Assembly (NCBI GenBank): GCA_037442205.1
Contig: JBBIQS010000007.1
Coordinates: forward strand, 61,263 to 125,262
Source: JBBIQS01 sp037442205
GTDB lineage: Bacteria; Myxococcota; Myxococcia; Myxococcales; UBA5297
Length of the DNA stretch: 64,000 nt
Reading direction: 5' to 3'
A program made the translations under genes and the position numbers. Below are positions 46,682 through 54,967 of the stretch, piece by piece; position 1 is the stretch's first letter, and each line of letters begins with the position of its first letter. The notes beneath the pieces are model-generated. The model made no database searches and had not been told where the DNA came from. It was given only the letters and a program-made list of their open reading frames with translations.

Positions 46682-48208
46682 ATGTCGCGCTGCAAGGCCC
46701 ATCCCAAATCCTCGGCTGGCTGGCGCTGCGATTGGTGCCATGCCGAGCTCTGCCCCGACTGCACCGCGCGGCAAACGTCCGGGGCGGCCATCTACGACGT
46801 CTGCTGCCTGTGCGGTGGGCCGGCGCGTGAGCTCAGGCGCCCGCGTGCCGCGATCTCGTTCTTCAAGCGCCTCAAAGGCGTCTATTCGTTCCCCCTCTGC
46901 GCGACGGGCATCTTCTCGATGGTTGCCGCGGGGGTGGTCCTGTACCTGCTGTCCTTTCTCGGCGGCCGGGGCGAGGCCATTGGCCAGGCCATCCTGTGGT
47001 CCTATGTCCTCTCCATTGCCCGGCGAACCGGTCTGGGCAAGACCGACCACTTCGAGCCGCCCGACTTCTCCGGGCTCTCCGATCTCTTCCGCCCGGCTCT
47101 GCTCGGGTTGGTGGCGACCTCGATCATCTGGCTCCCGGCAGCGGGCTACGTCGTGTGGCGGATCGGCAGCCAGGCTGCCGAAGAGCAGCAGTTCGCCTAT
47201 CAGGAGCGGAGGGCCGCCCAGAGGGCGCCGGCGGGTCAGCCCGATGAATCGGTTGCCCGTGGCGAAGAAGCCGACAGCCCCCAGGCTGGCGAGCTTTCGG
47301 CACCGCCTGATCCCGCGCGCCCGCGCGCTCGTCCGCTGTTGCAGGATCCGGTTCTCTGGTTGTTGGCGCTGTTGGGCACACTCTACGCGCCCATGGCGCT
47401 GCTGATCGCGGTCGCCGGCGGCGGCGTCCTGGAGATGCTCAATCCGATCCGGATTCTCGCCTCCATTGTCCGCGTGCCGCGTGACCATTTCGTCCTGGTC
47501 GGTGCTTGCCTGGGAATGGTGGTGGTCCAATGGCAGGTCGCCGATCTTCAAGACTCGGCGGCGGGTTGGAGGATCCCGGTCGTCAGCGCCTTGCTGATCT
47601 CGATCCTGAGCACCTACCTCCCGTTCGTCCTGGGGCGAATCATTGGGGTGATGCTCTACGTGCATGGTTCGGAGCTCGGGTTCCTGCCACCGTCGGACGC
47701 CGACGAGCCTGCTGCCAACCTCGGTCAGCCCCGCGGCAACGCCCCGCCGCCCAGCACGATCAATTCCTCGAGTATTGACGGCCAGATCGCCTCGGCCGAG
47801 GCCTCAGTCGCCACGGCCAGCGCCATTCCCGATTCCTCGGCGCCATCGGACATCGACATGGAGGCGGCGGTACAGGAGGCCGTGGCGGCCAAGGATGTTC
47901 CGGCGGTCATCAGCCGCTACCAAGAGGCCCTAAAAGCCGGCGCCCAGTTGATGGCGCAGACCCATCTCGACGCCGGAAAAGCTGCCGCAGTCCAGGGGAA
48001 CAACCCCTTGGCGGTCGGCGCGCTCAAGGCGGCAGCGGCGAGCCCCGACGATCCCTGTGCCCCGAAGGCGCTGGTCCTGCTGGCCCGCGTCTTCGGTGAG
48101 CGCTTGCAGGACCCGGTCTCGGCGGAGCGGCTCTACAAGCAGATCTTGCAGCGCTATCCCGGCTCCGAGGCGGCGGGGTTCGCGCAGCAGAAGCTCGCCA
48201 AGGGATGA
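46682..48208 (+). CDS. Multipass membrane protein with B-box-like zinc finger and TPR-like tail
   Basis: 508 residues from the ATG at 46682, where the Cys-rich B-box-like motif begins (CKAHPKSSAGWRCDWC, then CPDC, CCLCGG). Several transmembrane segments follow (ATGIFSMVAAGVVLYLLSFLG, LVATSIIWLPAAGYVVW, VLWLLALLGTLYAPMALLIA, and later ones), resembling DUF4013-like membrane domains. The C-terminal 130 residues form TPR-like hairpins (KDVPAVISRYQEAL, DPVSAERLYKQILQRYPGSEAA). Function unknown. Longer starts at 46505 are possible but unsupported. Confidence 0.75.
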   Translation: MSRCKAHPKSSAGWRCDWCHAELCPDCTARQTSGAAIYDVCCLCGGPARELRRPRAAISFFKRLKGVYSFPLCATGIFSMVAAGVVLYLLSFLGGRGEAIGQAILWSYVLSIARRTGLGKTDHFEPPDFSGLSDLFRPALLGLVATSIIWLPAAGYVVWRIGSQAAEEQQFAYQERRAAQRAPAGQPDESVARGEEADSPQAGELSAPPDPARPRARPLLQDPVLWLLALLGTLYAPMALLIAVAGGGVLEMLNPIRILASIVRVPRDHFVLVGACLGMVVVQWQVADLQDSAAGWRIPVVSALLISILSTYLPFVLGRIIGVMLYVHGSELGFLPPSDADEPAANLGQPRGNAPPPSTINSSSIDGQIASAEASVATASAIPDSSAPSDIDMEAAVQEAVAAKDVPAVISRYQEALKAGAQLMAQTHLDAGKAAAVQGNNPLAVGALKAAAASPDDPCAPKALVLLARVFGERLQDPVSAERLYKQILQRYPGSEAAGFAQQKLAKG

Positions 48209-48275
48209 GCTCGGGCGGAAGTGCGCTCGAGGCCGACGGCGAGGCTCGGTGCCCGGCTGACCAGCCGCTCGGGGT

Positions 48276-48419
48276 AGATGGATAGAGCGGTTCGGGCGCC
48301 GGGGCTACTTCGTGGTCGAGCTCATCGGCCTCTCGCCGAAAGCCTCTCGCGGCTACCACGCCGAAGGCGCCGAGCTCCTCCTCGCCGCGCTCAGCTCCCG
48401 CTGCGTTCCCTTCTTCTGA
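48276..48419 (+). pseudogene. Relic of the small secreted protein gene
   Basis: In frame the plus strand reads RRGYFVVELIGLSPKASRGY, continues HAEGAELLLAAL and reaches TGA at 48417. This matches residues 69-95 of the intact protein at 45794-46204 (GWGYFVVEQIGISPTAYHGY, then NATGAELLLEM), about 2.3 kb upstream, same orientation, with a shared 20-nt stretch. No start codon and no signal peptide remain. Its end overlaps the convergent MYXO-CTERM gene. Confidence 0.8.
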
Positions 48420-50370
48420 GCGCCAGGCGCAAGAAGGCCGTTGCGGCGAATGCGAGGATCCCCGGAGTGCCGCCCGCGCTCGCGCAGCCGCAGCCCTTCG
48501 TCGGCGGGACTGGCTCGGCGGCATCGGTCTCGCCCACCGAGGCATCGGCTGGCGGTGTAGCGGCGTCGGTCCCGGCACCCGAGGCGTCGGCAGAGGGAGC
48601 GGCATCGGCAGCTCCGCTCGCATCGCTCGGCGCGGCGGAGGCGTCGTCGGGCGGGACCGAGGCGTCCACGACCGGCCCTCGCACCTGCACCGAGACCGCC
48701 GCCAGGTCGCTCTGGCCATTGCTGTCGGTCACCGTCAGCTCGAAGGCGTAGGAGGCGCCTTCGGGGCCGGCGGTGAAGGTGGGCGAGGCCGCCGCCGGAT
48801 CGGAGAGCGCCGCCGTCGGCCCGGCGAGCTGGGTCCACAGGTAGGAGGCGATGGTCGCGCCTCCCGTCGCCGTCGAGTGCGAACCGTCGAGCGTCACCAC
48901 CACCCCGGTGTCGACGAGCTGGTTCGGCCCGGCGTTGGCAGTCGGCCCGGCCGAGGGCGGAACCGTGGGGATCAGCTGGCCACCGGTGGGAATGTCGGCG
49001 GGCAGCGAGGCGAGGTAGGCATTGTCCGGATCGGTCGAGTCGTAGGCGATGCTCACGCCGTTGGCGCTGGTGAGGTTGGTCAGCGCGCCGCCGGCGGCCG
49101 TCACGCCCAGGAGCTTGCCCGTGTAGAGGCGCGCGTTGGCGTTGCCGTCGAGGTGGAGCACGTTGCCGGTGATGTCGAGGGTTCCCCACCGATAGGCGCG
49201 GTCGCTGTTGCCCAGCTGCAGGGTGTGCTGGGTGGTCGTCCCGGCCGCCAGCACCAGGGCGGCCGCGCGGGTGTTCCACCGGCTGGCCTGGGTGCTCTGC
49301 AGCGAGAGGTTGCCGGTGACGACCCAGCGGTCGCCCGCGCCGCCCACCAGCGCGCCGCTGGGGTTGACGGTCAGGTCGCCCACCTGCTGGGTGGAGGGGT
49401 CGCTCACGAAGGTGCCGTTCTCCACGTAGGCGCCGTTGAACCGGGTCGAGGCCCCGGTCGCCTTGATGGTCCCGGAGTTGGTGACGGCGCCGTTGATGAT
49501 CGGCGCGCCAGAGAGGTAGAGCGCGCCGGTGTTGGTCAGGGGAGCGTTCACCGTCCCGCCGGAGATGTTGAAGGTCCCGTTGTTCACCACCGAGGGGGCG
49601 TCCACCATGCCGCCCGAGAGGTTGTAGATCCCCGAGGTCGAGGGGAACGACGGGTACTCGGCGATGGTGATCGGCCCGCGCGAGGCGTTGATCCCGCCGC
49701 TCTGGTTGAAGGTGCCCGAGCCCTTGCGCCCGATGGTTTCGTAGCCGGCGAGGATCTTCCCTCCGCTCATCGTGTACGTTCCGACGTCGCCGGCGTGGAA
49801 CCCGACCGACAGCCGCTCCTCGACGGTGTTGGTGCCGCTCTGGTGGATCACCGCTCCGGTGCCGGTCACGTCGCTGTTGGCGACGAAGAAGCCGAAGCAG
49901 AGGAAGTCGGCGGTGAGGGTGAGCGTCCCGGCGTAGTAGTCGGAGGTGACGATCTTCCCGTTGAAGTTGGGCAGGGGGTTGGCCTGGTACTGCACGAAGC
50001 CGTTGGCGGGCGCATTGAGCAGGGTGAAGACCCCGGTGCCGACGCTCGGGGAGACGGTGGTCAGCATCGCGTCGCAGTTGCCGTCGAGGGCGGGGTAGGT
50101 GTTCGAGCGGCAGGCGGTCATCATCACGTTGTCGCCGGGGTTGAGCGGTGTGACCGAGGCCTGGTAGACGCCGTTCGAGGGCAGGCTCATCGGGAAGCGC
50201 TTGACGATGCAGTCGGTGCCCGCGTCACCCGCGGCCGGGCCCTGCACGCAGGCGACCACGCAGCCGGCGCCGCCGCAGGTCTGCCAGACCACCGACTGGG
50301 CGGCCGCGGTGGAGGAGGCGGCGAGTGCCGCGGCGAAAGAGAGGGCGAGTCCAGCGACCTGGGTCTTCAT
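48391..50370 (-). CDS. Secreted MYXO-CTERM protein with beta-helix-like and PKD/REJ-like domains
   Basis: 659 residues; GGAGG 5 nt before the ATG. Signal peptide ends in ASSTAAAQ. Residues 30-150 form a Cys-containing domain; residues 150-440 have short Gly/Thr/Asn-rich repeats (GTFNQSGG, GIYNLSGG, GTFNISGG) typical of autotransporter-like beta-helices. Residues about 480-570 form a PKD/REJ-like domain (GPNQLVDTGVVVTLDGSHS). An Asp/Ala-rich linker leads to the canonical tail KGCGCASAGG, hydrophobic stretch, RRRER at the very C-terminus. This is the normal MYXO-CTERM layout, in contrast to the two giants. Surface-anchored by the myxosortase pathway, by family knowledge. Confidence 0.88.
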   Translation of the reverse strand: MKTQVAGLALSFAAALAASSTAAAQSVVWQTCGGAGCVVACVQGPAAGDAGTDCIVKRFPMSLPSNGVYQASVTPLNPGDNVMMTACRSNTYPALDGNCDAMLTTVSPSVGTGVFTLLNAPANGFVQYQANPLPNFNGKIVTSDYYAGTLTLTADFLCFGFFVANSDVTGTGAVIHQSGTNTVEERLSVGFHAGDVGTYTMSGGKILAGYETIGRKGSGTFNQSGGINASRGPITIAEYPSFPSTSGIYNLSGGMVDAPSVVNNGTFNISGGTVNAPLTNTGALYLSGAPIINGAVTNSGTIKATGASTRFNGAYVENGTFVSDPSTQQVGDLTVNPSGALVGGAGDRWVVTGNLSLQSTQASRWNTRAAALVLAAGTTTQHTLQLGNSDRAYRWGTLDITGNVLHLDGNANARLYTGKLLGVTAAGGALTNLTSANGVSIAYDSTDPDNAYLASLPADIPTGGQLIPTVPPSAGPTANAGPNQLVDTGVVVTLDGSHSTATGGATIASYLWTQLAGPTAALSDPAAASPTFTAGPEGASYAFELTVTDSNGQSDLAAVSVQVRGPVVDASVPPDDASAAPSDASGAADAAPSADASGAGTDAATPPADASVGETDAAEPVPPTKGCGCASAGGTPGILAFAATAFLRLALRRRERSGS

Positions 50371-50844
50371 GGGGGCCTCCGCTTCGGGTTCGACGTCGGC
50401 GTGGGGGACGCCGTGCGGACGCGCCGGGGCTGCGGAGCAGCCGCGGGCAGAGCCCTGCGTCATTGTCGCTGTGGAGCCCCCGTCTGCCTCGGTCGCCTGG
50501 AGCTTACTTCGGTCTCGCATCGGCGCGCACCGTCGCGGGCCGATTCGGTGCTCGTGATGTCCCGCGCGGACCGCGATCTCCATCCGGATGCTGCGCCAGC
50601 CTTCGCGACCTTCCGGCTGGAGGCGGCACCCGAAGCTCGCCGGCGATTCCGGTGACACCGAGCTTGGCGACCGCCCGTTGGGCTCCGACCCCGCACCGGC
50701 CTCGGCGCTGTTCCCGAAGAAAGCCCCTCCGCCGACCAACCAAGGCAGGAACGCTCGTGAACGTGCGGTCGATGGCGGAATCGAAGAGAAATTCTCCCTC
50801 GGCGCACCTCTCGCGGGCGGCAGAACAACGCCCCTTGGAGAACC
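50371..50844. other. Intergenic region between divergent secreted-protein genes
   Basis: 474 nt upstream of both the MYXO-CTERM gene (minus) and the cadherin-like barrel gene (plus). Both promoters should be here. I saw no convincing boxes, no repeat and no supported small gene. Confidence 0.4.
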
Positions 50845-51987
50845 ATGCGCTCGCTCTCGATTGTGACCAGAAGCCTTGTGATCGCGGCAATTTGCCTGTG
50901 GTGCGCGGGCGTCGCGCGGGCCGACTCCGCGGAACCGGGACCCTGCGAGCGCGTGAATCACCCTCCCTACTTCGAACATCCGACCCCGCATCAGTTTGGC
51001 GCTCGAGAAGGCACGGCCGTCCGCTACGGAAAGGAAGTGCGAATACTCCTCGATGCCCGCGATCCCGATGGCGACCCACTCACCTTCACAGCCACCGGGC
51101 TGCCCACGAATTCGACCTTTCGCACCGACTTCCTGGAGTTCGTCTGGACCCCGCGGGAACAAGACCTCGGCGAGCACGTGATTTTGTTCGCGGTGAGCGA
51201 CGGCAAGGACATGTCGCGCCAGCTCATTCGACTGGTGGTCGTCGAGGATCGAGCACCCACGGCCCCCCCGGCACAGGAAAGGACGGTCACGGCTGGCCAG
51301 ACGCTGAGCTGGTCGATGAGCGCCCAGGACCCGGACGGCGACCCAGTGACCTACCGCGCCGAGGCGCTGCCGCCGGGCGCGAGCTTCGACCCGCACACTG
51401 GCCAGCTCTCCTTCACTCCGGAGGACGCGCAGGCCGGCACCTACCGGGTGCGGTTCGAGGCCTCCGACGGGCAGAAGTCGTCGTTCACGACGCTGACCGT
51501 CCAGGTCATCGAGGAGTGGACCTCCTACCTTCTTCCCGGCGTGCGCTATGCGGCGTTCGTCCCGGTCGACAGCGCCTCGCTAGGCATCCTGCACGGGGTC
51601 TCGCTCGAGCTGGCTCCGATAACCTGGGTCCACCGCAACCAGAATCGCGGGCCGAGCCATGGGCGGGTCTACCTGACCGCCGACCTGCTCTCCTCGACCC
51701 TCCCCGACGCGGGCCTGACGCTGGTCTATGGGGCGGGGTTCAGCCTCTCGATCGAGCGCAACCCTCAGCGGAGGTGGCTCATCCCCATGTACGGAGCCGA
51801 GCTTGGCGGCATCATCCAGCCGCAGGTGGGGAACAAGTTCCAGCTGACGCCCTACGCCGGCCTCCACCTGTGGTCGAGCCGCAACGTCTTCGTCAACCTG
51901 AACGCGGGCTACCTGATCGCTCCGGCCGAGCTCGAACGGCTGCGAGGGTGGAAGGCCTCGCTGGGCATCGATCTGACCTTGTGGTGA
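50845..51987 (+). CDS. Secreted protein with two cadherin-like Ig domains fused to a predicted barrel
   Basis: 380 residues, TTGGAG before the ATG, signal peptide ending in AGVARA. Two tandem Ig-like domains (about 35-135 and 140-225) each carry DPDGDP, a cadherin/He_PIG-type calcium-binding signature (ARDPDGDPLTFTA, AQDPDGDPVTYRA). The C-terminal 150 residues have alternating strands and end in GIDLTLW, as in an outer-membrane barrel. An Ig-barrel fusion suggests an outer-membrane adhesin displaying or holding calcium-stabilised domains. Not a family I can name. Confidence 0.78.
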   Translation: MRSLSIVTRSLVIAAICLWCAGVARADSAEPGPCERVNHPPYFEHPTPHQFGAREGTAVRYGKEVRILLDARDPDGDPLTFTATGLPTNSTFRTDFLEFVWTPREQDLGEHVILFAVSDGKDMSRQLIRLVVVEDRAPTAPPAQERTVTAGQTLSWSMSAQDPDGDPVTYRAEALPPGASFDPHTGQLSFTPEDAQAGTYRVRFEASDGQKSSFTTLTVQVIEEWTSYLLPGVRYAAFVPVDSASLGILHGVSLELAPITWVHRNQNRGPSHGRVYLTADLLSSTLPDAGLTLVYGAGFSLSIERNPQRRWLIPMYGAELGGIIQPQVGNKFQLTPYAGLHLWSSRNVFVNLNAGYLIAPAELERLRGWKASLGIDLTLW

Positions 51988-52011
51988 GCGGTCCGCGATC
52001 TCCTCGCCGCG

Positions 52012-52752
52012 CTACTCCGGCGCGCCGGGTGCCGCCGCCTCGAGGAGCAGCGCCTCGGCCCGGGCGCGGGCGTCCCCGAGGATCGGCCGACCGTGACCGG
52101 CGAGCAGGTTTTCGTAGGCATGGCCGGCCAGGTGGAAGGCGCGCAGCGAGGCCAGGGCTTCGGCGTAGTCGACCGCGTAGTCGGGGTGCGGCAGGCACAT
52201 GCGCTGCTCGAGGGTGAGGGGCGGGACCGCGGCGAGCAGCGCGTCGCCGGAGAGCAGGCTGCGGGTGCCGGCGTGGCGGAAGAGGATCGACCCCTCGGTG
52301 TGGCCGGGGGCGTGATGCACTTCGAGGCCGGCCACCGTCTGCCCGCCCTCGAGCACGCGATCGATCTCCACTGCCGTCCGAGTCAGGTTCTCGATCTGCG
52401 CGAACCCCCAAGCCAACAGGTTCCCCGATCGCGGAATCAGCCGGGGCTTCGGCGCCCGCCCGGCGAGGATGTCCGCGTCGCGGGCGTGCGCGAAGACCGG
52501 GATGCCGAACTCTCGTCGCAGAAAGTTGGCGTTGCCGGCGTGGTCGCAGTGGCGGTGGGTCAGCAGCACGCCGCAAAGCTGGCGCGGGGAGAAGCCGGTG
52601 CGGCGCAGCCCGGCCAGCAGCGCCGCTCGCTCGAGCCGATGGCCGGTGTCGACGAGCCAGCGGTCCCCGGGGCCGCCATCGAGCAGGAAGACGTTGGAGA
52701 CGAAGAGGCCGCGCAGACGGTGGAGCGGCCCCACGACGCGAAGCGGGCGCAT
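52012..52752 (-). CDS. MBL-fold metallohydrolase (glyoxalase II-like)
   Basis: 246 residues. Metal motif HxHxDH is THRHCDHAGN; further ligands are in APGHTEG, SGDALLA and the C-terminal AGHGRP. Typical of the glyoxalase II/lactonase-like MBL group, hydrolysing thioesters, lactones or similar; substrate unknown. Unlike the ODP proteins at 1-619 and 3388-4149, it keeps the full HxHxDH and is a hydrolase type. Divergent from the GMC oxidoreductase. Confidence 0.88.
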   Translation of the reverse strand: MRPLRVVGPLHRLRGLFVSNVFLLDGGPGDRWLVDTGHRLERAALLAGLRRTGFSPRQLCGVLLTHRHCDHAGNANFLRREFGIPVFAHARDADILAGRAPKPRLIPRSGNLLAWGFAQIENLTRTAVEIDRVLEGGQTVAGLEVHHAPGHTEGSILFRHAGTRSLLSGDALLAAVPPLTLEQRMCLPHPDYAVDYAEALASLRAFHLAGHAYENLLAGHGRPILGDARARAEALLLEAAAPGAPE

Positions 52753-52950
52753 TCGCGGAGGATGCCATGCGGGGCCGCCATCGTGGTGCCCCCGACCGTC
52801 GGTTGGCTCGGCCGACGGCCTGGGAGGAAGCCTCGTTTGAGGTCGAGGAACGGCCAATGTCAGCCGCGAGAGTACCGGCCGCCCAAAGCCCAGATAAGAT
52901 CTGGCCCTTCCTTGGGATTCCGACCAAGTCGCGCGAATCGAGGGGCCAGG

Positions 52951-54756
52951 ATGTCGACCGAAAACGAAGTGGACGTGGCGGTGATCGGCTCCGGCTTCGG
53001 AGGCTCGGTGGCCGCGCTGCGCTTCGCCCAGGCCGGGCAGCGGGTGGTGGTGCTGGAGCGGGGCGCGCGAGTGTCGCGGGAAAAATTCGAGGCCGACCTC
53101 GACGCGCTCTGGAATCCGGCGCGGGCCTCCTATGGATTCCACGACCTCAAGTTCCGCGGGCCGACGCTGCTGCCCTGGCTCGGGGCGGCGGTCGGCGGCG
53201 GCTCGCACGTCTACGCCGGCACGCTCAAGCGCCGCGACTCCTTCGACGGCTTCCCGGCCGCCATCCGCGCCGCCGACATGGCTCGCTACTACGACGCTGC
53301 CGAATCGATGCTCGAGGGCACGCCCTTCCCCGACTACCCGCCCTACAGCAGGGTGCGCTCGACCCGGCTGATGCTCCGGGCCGCTGCGCGCCTGCAGAAG
53401 AAGGAGCCGGAGCTGGTCGAGGGCTTCGGGCCGGCGCACCTCGGGGTGAGCTTCGCGCCCAAGGGCGGCAAGCCCGGCACCGAATTCGTCAACAAACACG
53501 GCGCCAAACAGCGCTACTACGACCCGCGCGAGCAGTCGCTCCTCGGCGGCGACATCGACGCCAAGAACACGCTGGATCGCAACTACCTCTTCCTCGCCGA
53601 GAAGGCCGGCGCGTCGATCCGCGAGCTGTGCGAGGCCGATCGCATCGCCCGGCTCCCCGATGGCCGCTGGGAGGTGACCTATCGGCGCCACCTGCCGTCG
53701 AGCGGCTGGGAGCAGTTCGTCCAGCGCTGGCTGACGCGCAATCCGGCGCCCAGGATGTCCGAGCCCGAGACCCTGGTCGCCCGCCGGCTGGTGATCGGCT
53801 GCGGCAGCCTGGGCTCGACCGAGCTCTTGCTGCGCAACCGCGACGTCCACCGCACCCTCCCCTCTCTCGGGCCCGCGCTCGGCACGCGCTACAACACCAA
53901 TGGCGACTACCTCTCCGGCATCTTCCCGTTCCGCCTGCTGATTCCGGTGTGGCTGGCCTTCGCGGCGCTGGTCGGCGGACTCGCGCTCGGGCAGTGGTGG
54001 CTGGCGGGAATCGCCGGCGCCGCCTACTACCTCGGCCTTGCTCTCTCGGGCCGGCCCTACGATCCGGACATAGGCACCACCAACAGCGACTATCTGCGGG
54101 TGCGCGGGCCCAAGGGCGAGTCGCAGTACGGCTACATCGAAGGCGGCCGCTACCCGGTTCCCGACCGCGCGCTGCTGGCGATCCTGATCACCGTCGTCAC
54201 TGGCAAGTTCCGCCCCACCGCCTACCGGCTGGTCAGCAAGATCTCGGACTTTTTACGGTTTTGGATTCCGCCCTTCGGCGCGCTGGCCCATAGCTATCCG
54301 ATTCCCCTCCTTCAGATGGGCCGCGATCGCGCCGTGGGGACCATCCGGCTCGACGCGCAGCAGCGGGCGGTCATCGACTACGACCTGGACCAGAACCGGG
54401 ACTTCTACGCCTACCTCGACTCGGTGGGCCGGAAGGTGGCGCGCGAGGTCGGGGCATTCTTCGCGCGCAATCCGACCTTGGTCTGGATGAAGAAACAGGA
54501 GGTCCCGCACAATCAGGGCGGCGTGCCAATGGCCGATTCGCCGGACGAGGGCGTGGTGGATCACGCCGGGCGGGTCTTCGGCGAGCCGGATTTGATGGTG
54601 CTCGACGGCTCGATCATCCCGGTGTCGGTGGGGCCGAATCCGGCGCTGACCATCTTGGCGGTGGCCGAGCGGGCGATGGAGATTGTGGTCGCGCAGCTCA
54701 AGGACGGCGGGGCCATTGTTGCCGAGCAGCAGGAGCAGGCGCGGCAGGCGGGGTGA
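52951..54756 (+). CDS. GMC-family FAD oxidoreductase with a membrane-hairpin insertion
   Basis: 601 residues. FAD-binding GSGFGGSVAAL near the N-terminus, VVVLERGAR, and the GMC C-terminal signature LMVLDGSIIPVSVGPNPALTI. Cholesterol-oxidase-like spacing throughout (YYDPREQ, GCGSLGSTELLL). Between about 326 and 368 there is a strongly hydrophobic stretch (LLIPVWLAFAALVGGLALG, AGIAGAAYYLGLALSG) that looks like a transmembrane hairpin inserted in the substrate domain. Oxidises alcohols or sterols by family; the substrate is unknown. An RBS-like AGGGGCCAGG precedes the ATG. Confidence 0.88.
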   Translation: MSTENEVDVAVIGSGFGGSVAALRFAQAGQRVVVLERGARVSREKFEADLDALWNPARASYGFHDLKFRGPTLLPWLGAAVGGGSHVYAGTLKRRDSFDGFPAAIRAADMARYYDAAESMLEGTPFPDYPPYSRVRSTRLMLRAAARLQKKEPELVEGFGPAHLGVSFAPKGGKPGTEFVNKHGAKQRYYDPREQSLLGGDIDAKNTLDRNYLFLAEKAGASIRELCEADRIARLPDGRWEVTYRRHLPSSGWEQFVQRWLTRNPAPRMSEPETLVARRLVIGCGSLGSTELLLRNRDVHRTLPSLGPALGTRYNTNGDYLSGIFPFRLLIPVWLAFAALVGGLALGQWWLAGIAGAAYYLGLALSGRPYDPDIGTTNSDYLRVRGPKGESQYGYIEGGRYPVPDRALLAILITVVTGKFRPTAYRLVSKISDFLRFWIPPFGALAHSYPIPLLQMGRDRAVGTIRLDAQQRAVIDYDLDQNRDFYAYLDSVGRKVAREVGAFFARNPTLVWMKKQEVPHNQGGVPMADSPDEGVVDHAGRVFGEPDLMVLDGSIIPVSVGPNPALTILAVAERAMEIVVAQLKDGGAIVAEQQEQARQAG

Positions 54757-54758
54757 GC

Positions 54759-54815
54759 GATAGCGAGGGGCCGACGCCGTTCCGAGGGCCACGCAGGTGG
54801 CTGCGGTAGATCGCC
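54759..54815. repeat. Intergenic repeat, copy A
   Basis: About 57 nt starting GATAGCGAGGGGCCG and ending AGATCGCC. A similar 57-nt element (copy B) lies at 57991-58047. Both are just outside genes and in the same orientation. Confidence 0.45.
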
Positions 54816-54967
54816 GAACCCGGTTCCTGATCAAACACTGACATCCAGGTCACGTGGCCGGAGAGCGCCGACTGACCCGCGGATGCATCCCGCCGAATTC
54901 ACTGCAAATCCGGATGGCACTGCGCTTGCTGTCCCCGCGCCCGAACCTCATTCGACGGAGCGGGATC

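Noticed and set aside
50588..50866. Small plus-strand frame in the divergent spacer before the cadherin-like gene
   Set aside because: No ribosome binding site, Pro/Arg-rich composition, and it runs into the supported start of the next gene.
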